The notes under the pieces are model-generated. The model did no database searches. It was not told where the DNA came from and worked only from the letters and a program-made list of their open reading frames with translations. 47,041 nucleotides of DNA, taken from IMG/VR virus record IMGVR_UViG_3300030202_003906, positions 1 to 47,041 of that record, one strand, 5' to 3'. Below are positions 18,124 to 26,212 of the stretch, one piece after another. Position 1 is the stretch's first letter, and each line of letters starts with the position of its first letter. This stretch comes from a virus. The translations under genes and the position numbers were made by a program.

Positions 18124-18582
18124 ATGAATTATGATCAAATAATAGATTGCCCTAAATCAGGAGGGGATTTATGTTATAAAACTGAAATTAACGATAAAAT
18201 TACAAATTATTTAAGCTTATCTTGTGGATTTTGGACTAATAGTCTAATGAAAAAAGATTCAGAATTCCATAAAGAACAACTAGTCACACTCCCAGAGTTA
18301 TATAAAGATATTTCTTGGGAAGATCCAGAAACAGGATTAATTTGGATACCTAATACTATTAACATTAAAGAAAAAGGAATGGTATTTGCTGATGGTCCAA
18401 ATGGAGAAAATTGGAGATGGGCAGCTGTAAAAGCTACTTTAATGGATAAAGAAGAATCAGAAAAATTTAAAGCTAAAGGTAAAGATTTTAAGTGGAAAAT
18501 GAATATGAAAACCATTAAACACTTTGAAGAAACTGATTTTATAGAAGCTATGGATTATATTGGAGTGTTTGAAAAATCATGA
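18124..18582 (+). CDS. Conserved phage protein of unknown function
   Basis: A 152-residue protein that I associate with a widespread uncharacterised protein of marine T4-like phages: IDCPKSGGDLCYK at the start, LPELYKDISW in the middle, WRWAAVKA, and FEETDFIEAMDYIGVF at the end. CPKS at residues 9-12 resembles half of a zinc ribbon that has lost a cysteine. Its place among glycosyltransferases does not prove a glycan role. It overlaps the next gene by ATGA. Confidence 0.6.
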   Translation: MNYDQIIDCPKSGGDLCYKTEINDKITNYLSLSCGFWTNSLMKKDSEFHKEQLVTLPELYKDISWEDPETGLIWIPNTINIKEKGMVFADGPNGENWRWAAVKATLMDKEESEKFKAKGKDFKWKMNMKTIKHFEETDFIEAMDYIGVFEKS

Positions 18583-19205
18583 AAATTTCCTTTGCAATTA
18601 CAGTTTGTAATGAATCAAATGAGATTCAAAAACTACTTCCTTTTTTAATTGAAAATAAAAGAGAAGAAGATGAAATTGTAATATTATATGATTCTAAAAA
18701 CGGATCTAAAGCAGTAGAAGATTATTTAAGAGCCCACTCAGTAGTTACATATCCCGATTTTATTTGGCATCCTTATAAATTTGATGGGCATTTTGCCAAT
18801 ATGAAAAATCATCTTACAAGTCTATGTAATGGTGATTATATTTATCAGATTGATGCTGATGAAATGGTAAATGAGTATATTTTGGCAGCTATACCTCAAC
18901 TTTTAGAAGCTAATGATGTAGATGTACTTAGAGTACCTAGAATTAATACAGTTTCAGGTTTAACTCAAGAACATATTAATAAATGGGGTTGGATGGTTGA
19001 TGATAGGGGTTGGGTAAATTTCCCGGATTATCAATGGAGAATATACAGAAATAACGCAGAAATAAAATGGGTAAATAAAGTACATGAAATATTAACTGGA
19101 TATAAAACTCATGCGGATTTACCTCCAAACCAAGAATGGTGTTTATTACATCCTAAAGATATAAAACGACAAGAAAAACAAAATTCTTACTACGAAACAC
19201 TCTAA
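18579..19205 (+). CDS. GT2-family glycosyltransferase
   Basis: A 208-residue GT-A enzyme. SFAITVCNESNEI at 3-15 and DEIVILYDSKNGS at 31-43 form the nucleotide-binding half; DADEM at 92-96 is the metal-binding DxD. WVDDRGWVNFPDYQWRIYR and KWVNKVHEIL near the end resemble the acceptor region of LPS-core-type GT2 enzymes (WaaE-like). Its stop and the next start share TAATG. Which sugar is transferred is unknown. Confidence 0.83.
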   Translation: MKISFAITVCNESNEIQKLLPFLIENKREEDEIVILYDSKNGSKAVEDYLRAHSVVTYPDFIWHPYKFDGHFANMKNHLTSLCNGDYIYQIDADEMVNEYILAAIPQLLEANDVDVLRVPRINTVSGLTQEHINKWGWMVDDRGWVNFPDYQWRIYRNNAEIKWVNKVHEILTGYKTHADLPPNQEWCLLHPKDIKRQEKQNSYYETL

Positions 19206-19498
19206 TGAAACTAAAAGAATATTATCAGATGTATCTTACATTACATCAAAACAAAAATTGTATTAGAATACATTTTTTAGGTCAATGGGTAACTTTAATA
19301 ATTACCTCTTTAATATTTTATCATTGGTTGTGGTATTTAATTCCTATAATACCATTTATAATTTACCCATTTGCTTGGACTGGTCATTATTTATTTGAAA
19401 AAAATGAACCAGCAGCATTTAAAGACCCTGTTAAAGCTAAACTTTCAGACTGGATGATGTTTTGGGATATATTAAGAGGTAAAATTAGCATATTATGA
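19205..19498 (+). CDS. DUF962/Mpo1-like membrane protein
   Basis: A 97-residue integral membrane protein of the DUF962/Mpo1 family. YYQMYLTLHQNKNCIRIHFLG at residues 6-26 with H14 and H23, two central transmembrane segments (about 28-40 and 42-58), then WTGHYLFEKNEPAAF at 58-72 with H61, all in the conserved order. The yeast member Mpo1 is an Fe(II)-dependent dioxygenase that shortens 2-hydroxy fatty acids. Here the histidines that should bind iron are present. It could change host membrane or lipid A fatty acids. Phage function is untested. Confidence 0.82.
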   Translation: MKLKEYYQMYLTLHQNKNCIRIHFLGQWVTLIITSLIFYHWLWYLIPIIPFIIYPFAWTGHYLFEKNEPAAFKDPVKAKLSDWMMFWDILRGKISIL

Positions 19499-20358
19499 GA
19501 ATATTAGTTACAGGAGGAGCTGGATTTATTGGTACTAATTTAATAAAAAGATTATTAAACGAAGGTCATAAAGTACATTCTTTAGATGACTATTCTACTG
19601 GGAGTGAAAAAAATCATCAAAGAGGATGTAAATATATTATAGGTAAAGTTGAAGAGAAAAGATCCCAATCAAACCTACATCAAAATTATGATTTAATTTA
19701 CCACCTTGCTGGGTTATCTAGAATACAACCCTCATTTAATAATCCTACAGCTACATTTTTAGCTAATACAGTAGGTACACAAGAAATGTGTGAATTTGCA
19801 AGAATCACTAATGCAAAATTAGTATATGCTGGTTCTTCATCAAAACACCATGATCCATATCAATCTCCCTATGCAGCGTATAAATACCTTGGTGAAGAAG
19901 TTTGTAAAATGTATAGAAAAACATATGGGATTGACATTGAAATAGTAAGATTTTATAATGTTTATGGTCCTAAAGAAGTAATTGATGGTGACTGGGCTGC
20001 AGTTATTGGAATTTGGAGAAGACAAATAAGAGATAATGAACCTATTACAATTGTAGGTGATGGGGAACAACGAAGAGATTTTACTCATGTAGATGATATT
20101 GTAGATGGTTTATGGAGAGTAGGAATGAAATCAATTAAACATGAAGATGCTTGGGAATTAGGTACAGGTTGTAATTATTCTCTTAATGAGGTATATCAAA
20201 TGTTTAAAAATAAATTTGAAACTACTTGCATCTACCTTCCAGATCAATCAGGTAACTACAGAAAAACACTTAGAGAAAATAATGATGCTATTGAAAGATT
20301 AGATTGGCAACCCCAAGATAGATTATTAAATTACATTAACAATTTGGAAAAGTTATGA
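19495..20358 (+). CDS. NAD-dependent sugar epimerase/dehydratase (extended SDR)
   Basis: A 287-residue nucleotide-sugar SDR. GGAGFIG at 7-13 binds NAD, GSSS at 113-116 and Y126-x-x-x-K130 give the catalytic triad, and RFYNVYGP and RDFTHVDDIVDGL are typical of the UDP-hexose 4-epimerase group. The exact reaction (4-epimerase versus dehydratase) is not readable from motifs alone. It overlaps both neighbours by ATGA, placing it directly before the 6-dehydrogenase gene. Confidence 0.85.
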   Translation: MRILVTGGAGFIGTNLIKRLLNEGHKVHSLDDYSTGSEKNHQRGCKYIIGKVEEKRSQSNLHQNYDLIYHLAGLSRIQPSFNNPTATFLANTVGTQEMCEFARITNAKLVYAGSSSKHHDPYQSPYAAYKYLGEEVCKMYRKTYGIDIEIVRFYNVYGPKEVIDGDWAAVIGIWRRQIRDNEPITIVGDGEQRRDFTHVDDIVDGLWRVGMKSIKHEDAWELGTGCNYSLNEVYQMFKNKFETTCIYLPDQSGNYRKTLRENNDAIERLDWQPQDRLLNYINNLEKL

Positions 20359-21206
20359 GAGATATAATTGAAAGAAGAAGAAAACCAATGAAAAAAGTTG
20401 GGGTATTAGGTAATGGATTTGTGGGTGAATCACAAGCCTTTGCTTTTAGCCCTACAGCTGAAGTTAAAATATTTGATGTTGATCCTTTAAAAAGTATGCA
20501 CACTTTAGAGGAGGTACATGATTGTGATTTTATTTTTGTTTGTGTTCCTACACCAATGAAAAAAGATGGTTCACAGGATAGTTATTATATTGAAAATGTA
20601 TTTAACCATGCTAAAAAAGGTCCTATTTATATAATTAAATCTACTGTTTTACCGGGCACAACAGTAAAATTACAAGAACAGTATCCACATCTTAATATTA
20701 TATTTTGCCCTGAGTTTTTAACTCAAAGAACTGCTAAATTGGATACATTAACTCAAGCTCGAATTATTTTTGGAGGAGAAGAAAATTTAACTCAAAAAGT
20801 AGAAAAGTTATTTGCTGAACGTTTTATGAATCGTCATTATATTCATACAGATGCTACTACTGCTGAATTAACTAAATACATGAATAATTCTTTCTTTGCT
20901 ACTAAAGTATCTATTATGAATGAATTTAAACGTATAAGTGATGCTTTAGGTACTAATTGGGATGATGCTTTATATGGTTTTGTTTGTGATAGTAGAATTG
21001 GAGACAGTCATCTACACGTTCCAGGACCTGATGGTAAATTAGGATATGGTGGTGTATGTTTTCCTAAAGATGTAAATGCTTTAATTACATTAGGTAAAGA
21101 ATTAGGCACACCAATGCATACTTTAGAAGCAGGTTGGAAAACTAATCTTGAGGTAAGACCTGAACGTGATTGGGAAAAAATGAAAGGTAAAGCTGTAAGT
21201 GAGTAA
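20355..21206 (+). CDS. UDP-glucose/UDP-HexNAc 6-dehydrogenase, short form
   Basis: A two-step NAD-dependent oxidation enzyme that makes UDP-uronic acids. GNGFVG at 19-24 binds NAD, PEFL at 119-122 and ELTKYMNNSF at 171-180 hold the catalytic lysine K174, and the nucleophilic cysteine is C235 in GGVCFPKD. The protein has 283 residues, against about 400-430 for cellular enzymes; the C-terminal UDP-binding domain is missing. It may be a compact phage form or need a partner. The ATGA start at 20355 is kept, but MKKVGVLG at 20388 is an equally plausible start. It fits the WbpA or Ugd step. Confidence 0.85.
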   Translation: MRDIIERRRKPMKKVGVLGNGFVGESQAFAFSPTAEVKIFDVDPLKSMHTLEEVHDCDFIFVCVPTPMKKDGSQDSYYIENVFNHAKKGPIYIIKSTVLPGTTVKLQEQYPHLNIIFCPEFLTQRTAKLDTLTQARIIFGGEENLTQKVEKLFAERFMNRHYIHTDATTAELTKYMNNSFFATKVSIMNEFKRISDALGTNWDDALYGFVCDSRIGDSHLHVPGPDGKLGYGGVCFPKDVNALITLGKELGTPMHTLEAGWKTNLEVRPERDWEKMKGKAVSE

Positions 21207-21679
21207 TGAGTAATTTTATACATAAAACTGCTATTGTAGATAAAGAAGTTACTATAGGTAATAATACTAAAGTTTGGGCTTTTTCACATATAAGTAAAGG
21301 AGCTAAAATAGGTGATAATTGTGTTATTGGAGAAGGAGTTCATGTAGGAATAGGAGTAATTATAGGTGATAATTGTAAAATACAGAATCATAGTTTATTA
21401 TATGAAGGTGTAACTTTAGAAAATAATGTATTTTTAGGACCTAACACTATAACAACTAATGACATTTACCCTAAAGCTAAAGGAGAATGGGCTAGAGAAA
21501 ACTTTAGACCTACTTTATTTAAAGAAGGTTGTGCTATTGGAGCTAATTCAACTATACTTTGTGGTATTACTGTAGGTAAGGATGTTTTAATAGGAGCAGG
21601 TTCTGTAGTTACTAAATCTATCCTCCCAGGTAAAATAGCTTATGGTAACCCAGCCCAAGTAAAAAAAGATAACAAATGA
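21206..21679 (+). CDS. Left-handed beta-helix N-acetyltransferase, WbpD/WlbB-like
   Basis: A 157-residue acetyl-CoA transferase of the hexapeptide-repeat fold. Isoleucine-rich hexapeptides run through most of the protein. The segments KVWAFSHI, GDNCKIQNHSLLYEGVTLE, FLGPN, FRPTLFKEGCAIGAN and GAGSVVTKSI match the order seen in WbpD/WlbB, the 3-N-acetyltransferase that makes UDP-2,3-diacetamido-2,3-dideoxyglucuronic acid. It follows the 6-dehydrogenase by TAATG. Close relatives acetylate other amino sugars (for example FdtC), so the substrate is inferred from context. Confidence 0.88.
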   Translation: MSNFIHKTAIVDKEVTIGNNTKVWAFSHISKGAKIGDNCVIGEGVHVGIGVIIGDNCKIQNHSLLYEGVTLENNVFLGPNTITTNDIYPKAKGEWARENFRPTLFKEGCAIGANSTILCGITVGKDVLIGAGSVVTKSILPGKIAYGNPAQVKKDNK

Positions 21680-22668
21680 AGATAAGTTTTTTAGCAGAAA
21701 ATGATTTTGCTAATGTTCTTACTGAATATACTTATTGCTTAAATAAGCATAGTAAGGATATAGAAGCTAGATCTATTTGTTATAGACCACATCCCTTTAA
21801 TTATAACCTTCAACATGATTATGATTTAGAAAAATGTAATGAAACACAAAAACTAGAAGCTAAACATTTTTTAAAAAAAAGCGACGTTATAATATTTGCA
21901 GAAGAAGGGCATCCTATAGGAAATACGTATAGAACTTTAAGAGAATTTAGTAATTTACTAGGACTAGATTTACTTAACTTAGATAAAAAATTTATAATCT
22001 GGCACCCTGGATCTCATTATAGAGCAAATAGTCAGTTTTATAATAATCATCCTTTAAGGAATAAAATCTATAAACATCTGTATGCTTTTGATTTATATAA
22101 AATATCCAATAAAGAAGCAAATGATTTACCTTTTTTAGTTTATAATTATATTGATTTTAATAAAGAAAAACTTATTAATAATTTTAAAAATAAACTTAAA
22201 TTACCTAAAAGATTAATTTCACATATACCATCAAACACACATACTAAAGGTACAGATATTATAACAAACCAGTTAGTCAATCTTCCAAATAATGTTGAGT
22301 TTATTACTGATCATGGTATTTCTCATCCTAAAGTAATAGAATATAAAATGAAATCCTTATTTTATATAGATCAATTTAATGATTGGGGAACATATGGAGT
22401 AGCAGCTATTGAAGCTGTGTTAACTTCTAATATAGTTTTTTGTACTTTGCATAATACTCATGAAGCTATTGTAAAATTAACTGGTGAACCTATATTACCT
22501 TTTGTAGATTTAGAAACAGATCCAAGTCAAATAAATTCTATTATTTCAACATATATTAATTTACCTAATGAAATTTTAATTGAAATGTATGAAGGAATTA
22601 TCCAATGGATGGAAGAGTATTATTCTCCAAAAGGAATAATAAACCAAATAAAAGAAATAATTAAATGA
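21676..22668 (+). CDS. Predicted GT-B glycosyltransferase
   Basis: A 330-residue protein with two Rossmann-like halves. The N-terminal half has KKSDVIIFAEEGHPIG and FIIWHPGSHYRAN; the C-terminal half has RLISHIPSNTHTKGTDIIT and DWGTYGVAAIEAVLT, where GVAAIEA aligns with the glutamate motif that binds the donor sugar. The similarity to named GT families is low, so glycosyltransferase is a fold-level call. It overlaps both neighbours by ATGA. Confidence 0.6.
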   Translation: MKISFLAENDFANVLTEYTYCLNKHSKDIEARSICYRPHPFNYNLQHDYDLEKCNETQKLEAKHFLKKSDVIIFAEEGHPIGNTYRTLREFSNLLGLDLLNLDKKFIIWHPGSHYRANSQFYNNHPLRNKIYKHLYAFDLYKISNKEANDLPFLVYNYIDFNKEKLINNFKNKLKLPKRLISHIPSNTHTKGTDIITNQLVNLPNNVEFITDHGISHPKVIEYKMKSLFYIDQFNDWGTYGVAAIEAVLTSNIVFCTLHNTHEAIVKLTGEPILPFVDLETDPSQINSIISTYINLPNEILIEMYEGIIQWMEEYYSPKGIINQIKEIIK

Positions 22669-23318
22669 ACGACTCAGGATTTACATATACCCACTATAAA
22701 AATACAATTCAACTAGCTTTAGATAAAGAATATACTTTTCTAAGATGTGAACAGTATAATGAAATTGTTAAACATGACAGGGTAGTTATGTTAAGACATG
22801 ATATTGATTTTTCCTTAGAGGGAGCTTTAAAGTTAGCTGAAATTGAAAACCAGTTAGGTGTTACTTCATCATATTTTATTAGACTACACTCTAGACACTA
22901 TAACCCTTTAGAGTATAATTCTTATAACATAATAAAAAAAATCCAAAATTTAGGCCATGAAATTGGACTTCACCAAGAGCCCGCTTTTGCTTTCTGTATG
23001 TCTGAACACCCAAATGATTACGTCCAACAAGAAATTAATTCATTTAATTCTATTTTTCAAACTAAAATTAAGGGTGTTTCAACCCATGAACCTACAAGAA
23101 CAGAAATTCAAATAACCCCTGAAAACATTACAAAATTTAACATAGAGTATGAAAGTTATTTCCCCGTATTTACTCAAAACATGAAATATATTTCTGATTC
23201 TGGTGCAAGGTGGAGGGAGGGTGATATGTTTGAATGGCTGCAAAAAAATACTCCTAAATTATACGTTTTGACACACCCAGTTTGGTGGTATAATAAAACT
23301 ACCTTAGAAAACTACTAA
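22665..23318 (+). CDS. Polysaccharide deacetylase-like protein (CE4/NodB fold)
   Basis: A 217-residue protein related to metal-dependent polysaccharide deacetylases. LRHDIDFS at 43-50 holds the metal-binding aspartates, ALKLAEIENQLGVTSSYF follows in family order, and GHEIGLHQE at 97-105 provides the second histidine motif; STHEPTR near 141-147 may contribute as well. Family members remove N-acetyl or N-formyl groups from glycans; ArnD, which removes formyl from lipid-linked Ara4N, belongs here. The next gene encodes a formyltransferase, so an add-then-remove formyl step is conceivable. Confidence 0.8.
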   Translation: MNDSGFTYTHYKNTIQLALDKEYTFLRCEQYNEIVKHDRVVMLRHDIDFSLEGALKLAEIENQLGVTSSYFIRLHSRHYNPLEYNSYNIIKKIQNLGHEIGLHQEPAFAFCMSEHPNDYVQQEINSFNSIFQTKIKGVSTHEPTRTEIQITPENITKFNIEYESYFPVFTQNMKYISDSGARWREGDMFEWLQKNTPKLYVLTHPVWWYNKTTLENY

Positions 23319-23320
23319 AA

Positions 23321-24232
23321 ATGAAAACAACAGCTTTTATAAATTGTATCGAATCAGGTTATGAATTATTAACCCATTTATTAAATAATGGTACCCGAAT
23401 AGATTATATCATATCCCTTACCCCCGAGCAAGCAGTAAAATTTAATGTATCAGGGTATAAGGATTTTACAGATATTTCAAAAAAACATAATATTCCTATT
23501 TATTACCCTGAAAGATTTAATTTAAAAGGGGAAAGGGACATCATGTTTTTCAAAACAAATAAATTTGATTTATTAATGGTGTTTGGATGGCAAAGACTTG
23601 TCCCTGACAGTATTATTAAAAGTTTAAAATTAGGAGCTTTAGGAGCTCATGGAAGCTCTGAATTGCTTCCTAAGGGTAGAGGAAGGTCCCCTCAAAATTG
23701 GTCTTTAATCGAAGGTAAAACTAAATTTATTATACATCTATTTTATTTAGATCCTGGAGCTGATTCCGGTGATATAATTGATTACATGGAATATGATTTA
23801 AACGAGTGGGATGATATTAAAACTTCGTATTATAAGGTTCAAATCTGCTTAAGAAAATTACTTGAAAAGAATTTGACATTAATACTTAATAATACTGTTT
23901 CTTTAATTAAACAAGACCATTCTAAAGCTACCTATTATCCAAAACGTACCCCACAAGATGGAATGATAGATTGGAAATCTACTACTAAAGAAATATACAA
24001 TCTTATAAGAGCGGTTACTAAACCTTACCCTGGAGCTTTTACCCCTACTAAAAATGTAACGATATGGAAAGCTCAACCCTTTGATAGTAGAATATCTTAC
24101 TCTAATGCTAAACAAGGTGAAATAGTTGAAGTTTTTGATACTAAGTGTTTTGTAATTAAAACTGTAGATGGTTCTTTATATGTAACTGATTATGAAACTG
24201 ATGCTAATTTAAAAGTTGGAGATAAATTATGA
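23321..24232 (+). CDS. Sugar N-formyltransferase-like protein
   Basis: A 303-residue protein with the N10-formyl-tetrahydrofolate transferase core. GALGAHGSSELLPKGRGRSP at 105-124 is the folate-transferase signature, with catalytic H110 and the distal aspartate D148 in ADSGD. The position two residues before H110, normally asparagine in methionyl-tRNA and ArnA formyltransferases, is G108. The C-terminal domain (about 190-303) resembles the ArnA/Fmt barrel. In a glycan island an amino-sugar nucleotide is the likely substrate. It is followed by an SDR with ATGA overlap, which recalls the two-domain enzyme ArnA. Confidence 0.82.
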   Translation: MKTTAFINCIESGYELLTHLLNNGTRIDYIISLTPEQAVKFNVSGYKDFTDISKKHNIPIYYPERFNLKGERDIMFFKTNKFDLLMVFGWQRLVPDSIIKSLKLGALGAHGSSELLPKGRGRSPQNWSLIEGKTKFIIHLFYLDPGADSGDIIDYMEYDLNEWDDIKTSYYKVQICLRKLLEKNLTLILNNTVSLIKQDHSKATYYPKRTPQDGMIDWKSTTKEIYNLIRAVTKPYPGAFTPTKNVTIWKAQPFDSRISYSNAKQGEIVEVFDTKCFVIKTVDGSLYVTDYETDANLKVGDKL

Positions 24233-25206
24233 TAGCCAGACCTAAAATAAAAAATAGTACAATCTTAGTTACAGGTGGAGCTGGATTTATAGGTAGTCAT
24301 TTAGTTGATAGATTACTTACAGAACAAGCAAAACAGGTAATTGTAGTAGATAATATGTTTCTTGGAGATGAAGATAATTTAAAAGATGCTTTTAAAAAAG
24401 GAATTATCCTTTATAAAGATGATTGTGAAATCTATACTTCTTTAGAATATATATTTGACAAACACGACATTGATATAGTTTTTAATTGTGCCACAAAACC
24501 AATTAATTATACATTTATGAATCCTTCTAATGGGTTTCATTGTAATACAAATATTATTATTAATCTTTTAGAACTGCAACGTAAAAATCAGTTTAAAACA
24601 TTAGTTCATTTCTCTACCTCAGAGGTATTTGGTAGTGCTGTTTATGAACCTATGGATGAAGATCATCCTTTAAATCCAAAAACAACATATGCTGCTGGAA
24701 AAGTAGGTGCTGACAAGGCATTAGAATCTTGGGTTGATAGTTTTGGGTTAGATGCTTTTATAGTTAGACCATTTAATAATTATGGTCCTAGACAAAATGC
24801 AAAACCCCCCTTGGCTGCTGTAATCCCTGTTACTATGTTTAACTTAATTAATGGTCAATCACCAGAAATTTGGGGTGATGGATTACAAAGTAGGGATTTT
24901 ATTTATGTACATGATACTGTAGATGCTATTATAAAGGTTTATGATAAATTATCTCCTAAAGAATCAGTAAATATATCTACAGATGGTCAAATTACTATTA
25001 AAGAAGTTGTAGAAGATATTTGTACTATTATGAAAGGAATGGATTATAAAGTAAAAGATATAATCTATAAGCCAGCTAGAAAAGCTGATGTAGAATGTCA
25101 TATAGCTAGTAATAAAAAAATTAAATCACTTATTAATTATCAACTTACTGACTATATACGTGGTTTAGGAGAAACTATTAGTTGGTACCAAAAAACATTA
25201 AAATAA
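24229..25206 (+). CDS. NAD-dependent epimerase/decarboxylase-like SDR
   Basis: A 325-residue nucleotide-sugar SDR. GGAGFIG at 16-22 binds NAD, and Y154-x-x-x-K158 is the catalytic pair. STSEVFG at 129-135 has the Ser-Glu variant seen in UDP-glucuronate decarboxylases and in ArnA, rather than the Asp-Glu of 4,6-dehydratases. However, where ArnA has its decarboxylase arginine (R619), this protein appears to have histidine in DVECHIAS. It may therefore be an epimerase. It lies between the formyltransferase and a DegT aminotransferase. Confidence 0.83.
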   Translation: MIARPKIKNSTILVTGGAGFIGSHLVDRLLTEQAKQVIVVDNMFLGDEDNLKDAFKKGIILYKDDCEIYTSLEYIFDKHDIDIVFNCATKPINYTFMNPSNGFHCNTNIIINLLELQRKNQFKTLVHFSTSEVFGSAVYEPMDEDHPLNPKTTYAAGKVGADKALESWVDSFGLDAFIVRPFNNYGPRQNAKPPLAAVIPVTMFNLINGQSPEIWGDGLQSRDFIYVHDTVDAIIKVYDKLSPKESVNISTDGQITIKEVVEDICTIMKGMDYKVKDIIYKPARKADVECHIASNKKIKSLINYQLTDYIRGLGETISWYQKTLK

Positions 25207-26024
25207 TGCCTGTAGTAATTAGAAATATTTTTGAAGATTATGTTAAAGATCGCTTTGACTTAGAAGACTGTATTGCAGTTAATAATGGAAGTAGTGCTAT
25301 AATAGCTGCTTTATGGTCTATGGATTTAAAATCTGATGATGAAGTTATAACAACTCCATTTACATTTATTTCCACTGTAACTTCTATTATTGTATCAGGT
25401 GCTAAACCTGTATTTGTAGATATTAATGAAGAAGATTATTTAATTAATGCTGATTTAATTGAAGCCGCCATTACATCTAAAACAAAAGCTATTATGCCTG
25501 TCCATTTATATGGGCAAGTATGTGAAATGGATAAAATTAACCAAATTGCTAAAAAACATAATTTAGTAGTAATTGAAGATACATCACAATCATTTGGAGC
25601 AGAACAAAATGGTAAATTAGCAGGAATGCTTTCAGATGTAGGTACTTTTTCATTCCAAAAAACAAAAAATATAAATACTTTTGAAGGTGGAATGATTTGT
25701 GTTCCTAAAAATTCTAAATTAGATGCTTCTAAAATTAGAGCAATTTGTAATCAAGGTCAAACTAGTAAATATTATCATGAATACTTAGGTTTTAATTTTA
25801 GATTAGCAGAACCTCTTTGTTTAATGGCTTATAGTCAAATGAAACTTCATATGACAGGAATTAAATCAGAACTAGGACTTAGAGGTCCTAAAGATGGTCA
25901 TTATCCTTATGTAGTTTATGATCAACCAGCAATTAAAAGACTAGGAATAACTGGAAATTGTCCTATAGCAGAAGCTAAAGCTAAATTTATTAATGAAAAC
26001 TATTTCAAAAGTAAAAAAGTATGA
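25206..26024 (+). CDS. Compact DegT-family aminotransferase
   Basis: A PLP-dependent sugar aminotransferase with 272 residues instead of about 370. The start is ATG at 25206 (TAATG with the SDR); an earlier in-frame ATG at 25182 lies inside that gene. AVNNGSSA at 24-31, EDTSQSFGA at 124-132 and the Schiff-base lysine K154 (QKTKNI) are intact. Compared with the family it lacks about 35 N-terminal residues, some 60 residues between MKLHMTG and GHYPYVVYDQPA, and the last helices. No frameshift or stop explains this. It may be a minimal enzyme or a substrate-altered one. Confidence 0.82.
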   Translation: MPVVIRNIFEDYVKDRFDLEDCIAVNNGSSAIIAALWSMDLKSDDEVITTPFTFISTVTSIIVSGAKPVFVDINEEDYLINADLIEAAITSKTKAIMPVHLYGQVCEMDKINQIAKKHNLVVIEDTSQSFGAEQNGKLAGMLSDVGTFSFQKTKNINTFEGGMICVPKNSKLDASKIRAICNQGQTSKYYHEYLGFNFRLAEPLCLMAYSQMKLHMTGIKSELGLRGPKDGHYPYVVYDQPAIKRLGITGNCPIAEAKAKFINENYFKSKKV

Positions 26025-26212
26025 ATAAAAAAAGAGAACTAATGGAAGATATTCTGGCTGTTAATACAGTAATAGAAGAAGTTTGGAATTATCATCCATC
26101 AAATCCCAATAAATTAGATATTGAAGAAGAATATGATAAACTCATGGAAATTAAATCTGATCTTCAAAAAGAATTAGTTGAATTAGAGAACTCACAAACA
26201 GATGAAGTATAA
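26021..26212 (+). CDS. Small helical phage protein
   Basis: A 63-residue acidic helical protein. VIEEVWNYHPSNPNKLDIEEEYDKL is a pattern I associate with a small conserved phage protein of unknown function, with coiled-coil-like flanks. It is coupled by ATGA to the aminotransferase and overlaps the oxidoreductase gene by eleven bases. No role in glycan synthesis is evident. Confidence 0.6.
   Translation: MNKKRELMEDILAVNTVIEEVWNYHPSNPNKLDIEEEYDKLMEIKSDLQKELVELENSQTDEV

Noticed and set aside
24229-25206. Certain assignment of the SDR as an ArnA-type decarboxylase
   Set aside because: It has the Ser-Glu pair of decarboxylases but apparently histidine at the arginine position needed for decarboxylation, so the call is left general.
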